Below, piece by piece: positions 13,080-13,686 of a DNA stretch of 13,686 bases (its first letter is position 1; each line of letters begins with the position of its first letter). Source of the stretch: Candidatus Omnitrophota bacterium. GTDB taxonomy: Bacteria > Omnitrophota > Omnitrophia > Omnitrophales > Danuiimicrobiaceae. The DNA is taken from positions 1 to 13,686 of the forward strand of contig JACQQT010000084.1 of assembly GCA_016206815.1 (NCBI GenBank), read 5' to 3'. The position numbers and the translations under genes are program-made. The notes under the pieces were generated by a model. The model worked only from the letters and a program-made list of their open reading frames with translations. It was not told the origin of the DNA and searched no databases.

Positions 13080-13107
13080 CCCCGCAGCCCGTAGGGCTTT
13101 GCGGGGC
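13079..13107. repeat. GC-rich hairpin directly beside the first
   Basis: GCCCCGCAGCCC (13079-13090) pairs with GGGC (13094-13097) and TGCGGGGC (13100-13107): 12 base pairs, a 3-nt loop GTA and a TT bulge. It shares its edge base with the neighbouring hairpin. On the other side, GCGGGG (13101-13106) can also pair with CCCCGC (13109-13114), giving a competing fold. Confidence 0.85.
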
Positions 13108-13184
13108 ACCCCGCGGCGTTACTCTGTAGAAAGAACAACCCACGTGTTAGATGAACCCATGGGGAATTTAAAAGTGGAAAACAC

Positions 13185-13212
13185 ATTATACTGCAACAAG
13201 CGGAAAAAGCAA
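13185..13212 (-). promoter_or_regulatory. Promoter of the GIY-YIG / tRNA-fMet unit
   Basis: On the minus strand TTGCTT (13212-13207) and a perfect TATAAT (13190-13185) are separated by 16 nt, between ftsB and the leader hairpins. Predicted transcription starts near 13178, giving a ~155-nt leader before the GIY-YIG ATG. No other promoter is visible closer to the tRNA, so the tRNA is probably processed from this long transcript. Confidence 0.75.
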
Positions 13213-13244
13213 ATTGATTTAAGAAAACCTTAAGAAAGCCTTCT

Positions 13245-13556
13245 TTATCCAGAAGCGTTTTCGGTATCGTTCTCAGCCGGGGCGGGCACTTCTTCCTCTA
13301 CCACTTTCACGACAATTTCACCCGGCTTCACCAAACCAAGCTCTTTTCGGACGGCATTTTCAAGATGCGCCAGGTCCGTTTTGAGAAGGTACTCCTCGTT
13401 GCGAAGGGCTGTGATTTGCGTTTGCAGTTCCTGAATTTTCTGGCTGAGTTCGGTTTCTTTGCGCTTCAGTTTTAAATATTTCGAAAGCCCGGGCAAATAA
13501 ACCGCAACGGCCGCGATCACCAAAATCAGAATCCAAAGGGGCGTAAACCGTTTCAC
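13245..13556 (-). CDS. ftsB: FtsB/DivIC-type septum formation initiator
   Basis: FtsB is a small bitopic division protein that forms a complex with FtsL and FtsQ and helps activate septal peptidoglycan synthesis. The 103-residue protein has one membrane helix (about 7-24, LWILILVIAAVAVYLPGL), then a coiled coil (about 28-68, with KLKRKETELSQKIQELQTQI and LRNEEYLLKTDLAHLE), then the family's ARKELG-like segment as VRKELGLVKPGEIVV (68-82), and an acidic tail. The start is GTG at 13556, overlapping the enolase stop as GTGA, which supports translational coupling. eno followed by ftsB is a common order in bacteria. FtsL and FtsB-like proteins look alike, but the neighbour and the KELG motif favour FtsB. 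Confidence 0.9.
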   Translation of the reverse strand: MKRFTPLWILILVIAAVAVYLPGLSKYLKLKRKETELSQKIQELQTQITALRNEEYLLKTDLAHLENAVRKELGLVKPGEIVVKVVEEEVPAPAENDTENASG

Positions 13557-13686
13557 CGCTTCTGGCCCAGAATCGTTCCGGCGTAAACTGCCCGAGACCC
13601 TAATTCTTCCTCAATCCGGAGCAGTTGATTGTATTTGGCAATCCGGTCGGTCCGGGAAGCGGAGCCGGTCTTAATCTGTCCCGTGC
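13553..13686 (-). CDS. eno: Enolase, C-terminal fragment (cut by window edge)
   Basis: Only the last 43 codons are in the window. They encode GQIKTGSASRTDRIAKYNQL followed by LRIEEELG and AVYAG, which is the highly conserved C-terminus of bacterial enolase, the glycolytic enzyme converting 2-phosphoglycerate to phosphoenolpyruvate. The TGA overlaps the GTG start of ftsB. Active-site residues lie outside the window. Confidence 0.96.
   Translation of the reverse strand, partial: TGQIKTGSASRTDRIAKYNQLLRIEEELGSRAVYAGTILGQKR

Noticed and set aside
13024..13143. 40-residue N-terminal extension of the GIY-YIG ORF starting at GTG 13143
   Set aside because: It is encoded by two palindromic hairpins, has no ribosome binding site, and the internal ATG at 13023 has AGAGG at good spacing and begins the conserved domain.
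1..13686. CRISPR array, insertion sequence or prophage
   Set aside because: No regularly spaced repeats, transposase, integrase or phage genes are visible; the only repeats are the short palindromes and the 15-bp duplicate listed.

Overview
This window is a dense, almost entirely minus-strand stretch of a bacterial chromosome. It holds fourteen recognisable protein genes (one cut by the right edge) and four tRNA genes (one cut by the left edge). The organism looks like a Gram-negative, probably uncultivated lineage: it has an LpxL/HtrB-type lipid A acyltransferase together with a CdaA/CdaR c-di-AMP module, short intergenic gaps, GTG starts, tRNAs mostly without encoded CCA, and a palindromic interspersed repeat. 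Omnitrophota or another PVC-like phylum is my best guess, but that is inference only.

Layout in transcription order (right to left). (1) 13686-13245: the 3' end of enolase overlaps ftsB by GTGA. (2) 13212-12421: a self-contained unit with a consensus-like promoter, two strong leader hairpins, a small GIY-YIG nuclease gene, an initiator tRNA-fMet split in its anticodon loop by a 223-nt group I intron, and a strong intrinsic terminator. (3) 12355-11391: lpxL with its own -10 box. (4) 11232-1: a long housekeeping run made of tRNA-Met(CAU), tilS, ftsH, folP, yebC, ruvC, ruvA, ruvB, cdaA, cdaR, pdxJ, nnrD, tRNA-Thr(UGU) and tRNA-Tyr(GUA). Within this run genes are often coupled by 4-8 bp overlaps or 1-nt gaps.

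How the genes work together. ruvC-ruvA-ruvB (with the usual partner yebC) process Holliday junctions. cdaA makes c-di-AMP and cdaR modulates it. folP and pdxJ belong to folate and vitamin B6 synthesis. nnrD repairs hydrated NAD(P)H. tilS and the tRNAs serve decoding. FtsH is the membrane quality-control protease. The Thr-Tyr tRNA pair at the left end is the order that often precedes tRNA-Gly, tRNA-Thr and tuf in bacteria, so a tuf gene may lie just outside.

The most interesting region is 12421-13212. The GIY-YIG reading frame ends its nuclease domain exactly at the first base of tRNA-fMet, then runs through the tRNA 5' exon and stops inside helix P2 of the intron. I could draw P1-P8 of the ribozyme by hand. 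The intron itself carries no ORF, so this may be a split homing cassette (ORF-less intron plus adjacent, overlapping endonuclease). A second clear oddity is a 68-bp palindromic repeat that supplies the last ~21 codons of folP.
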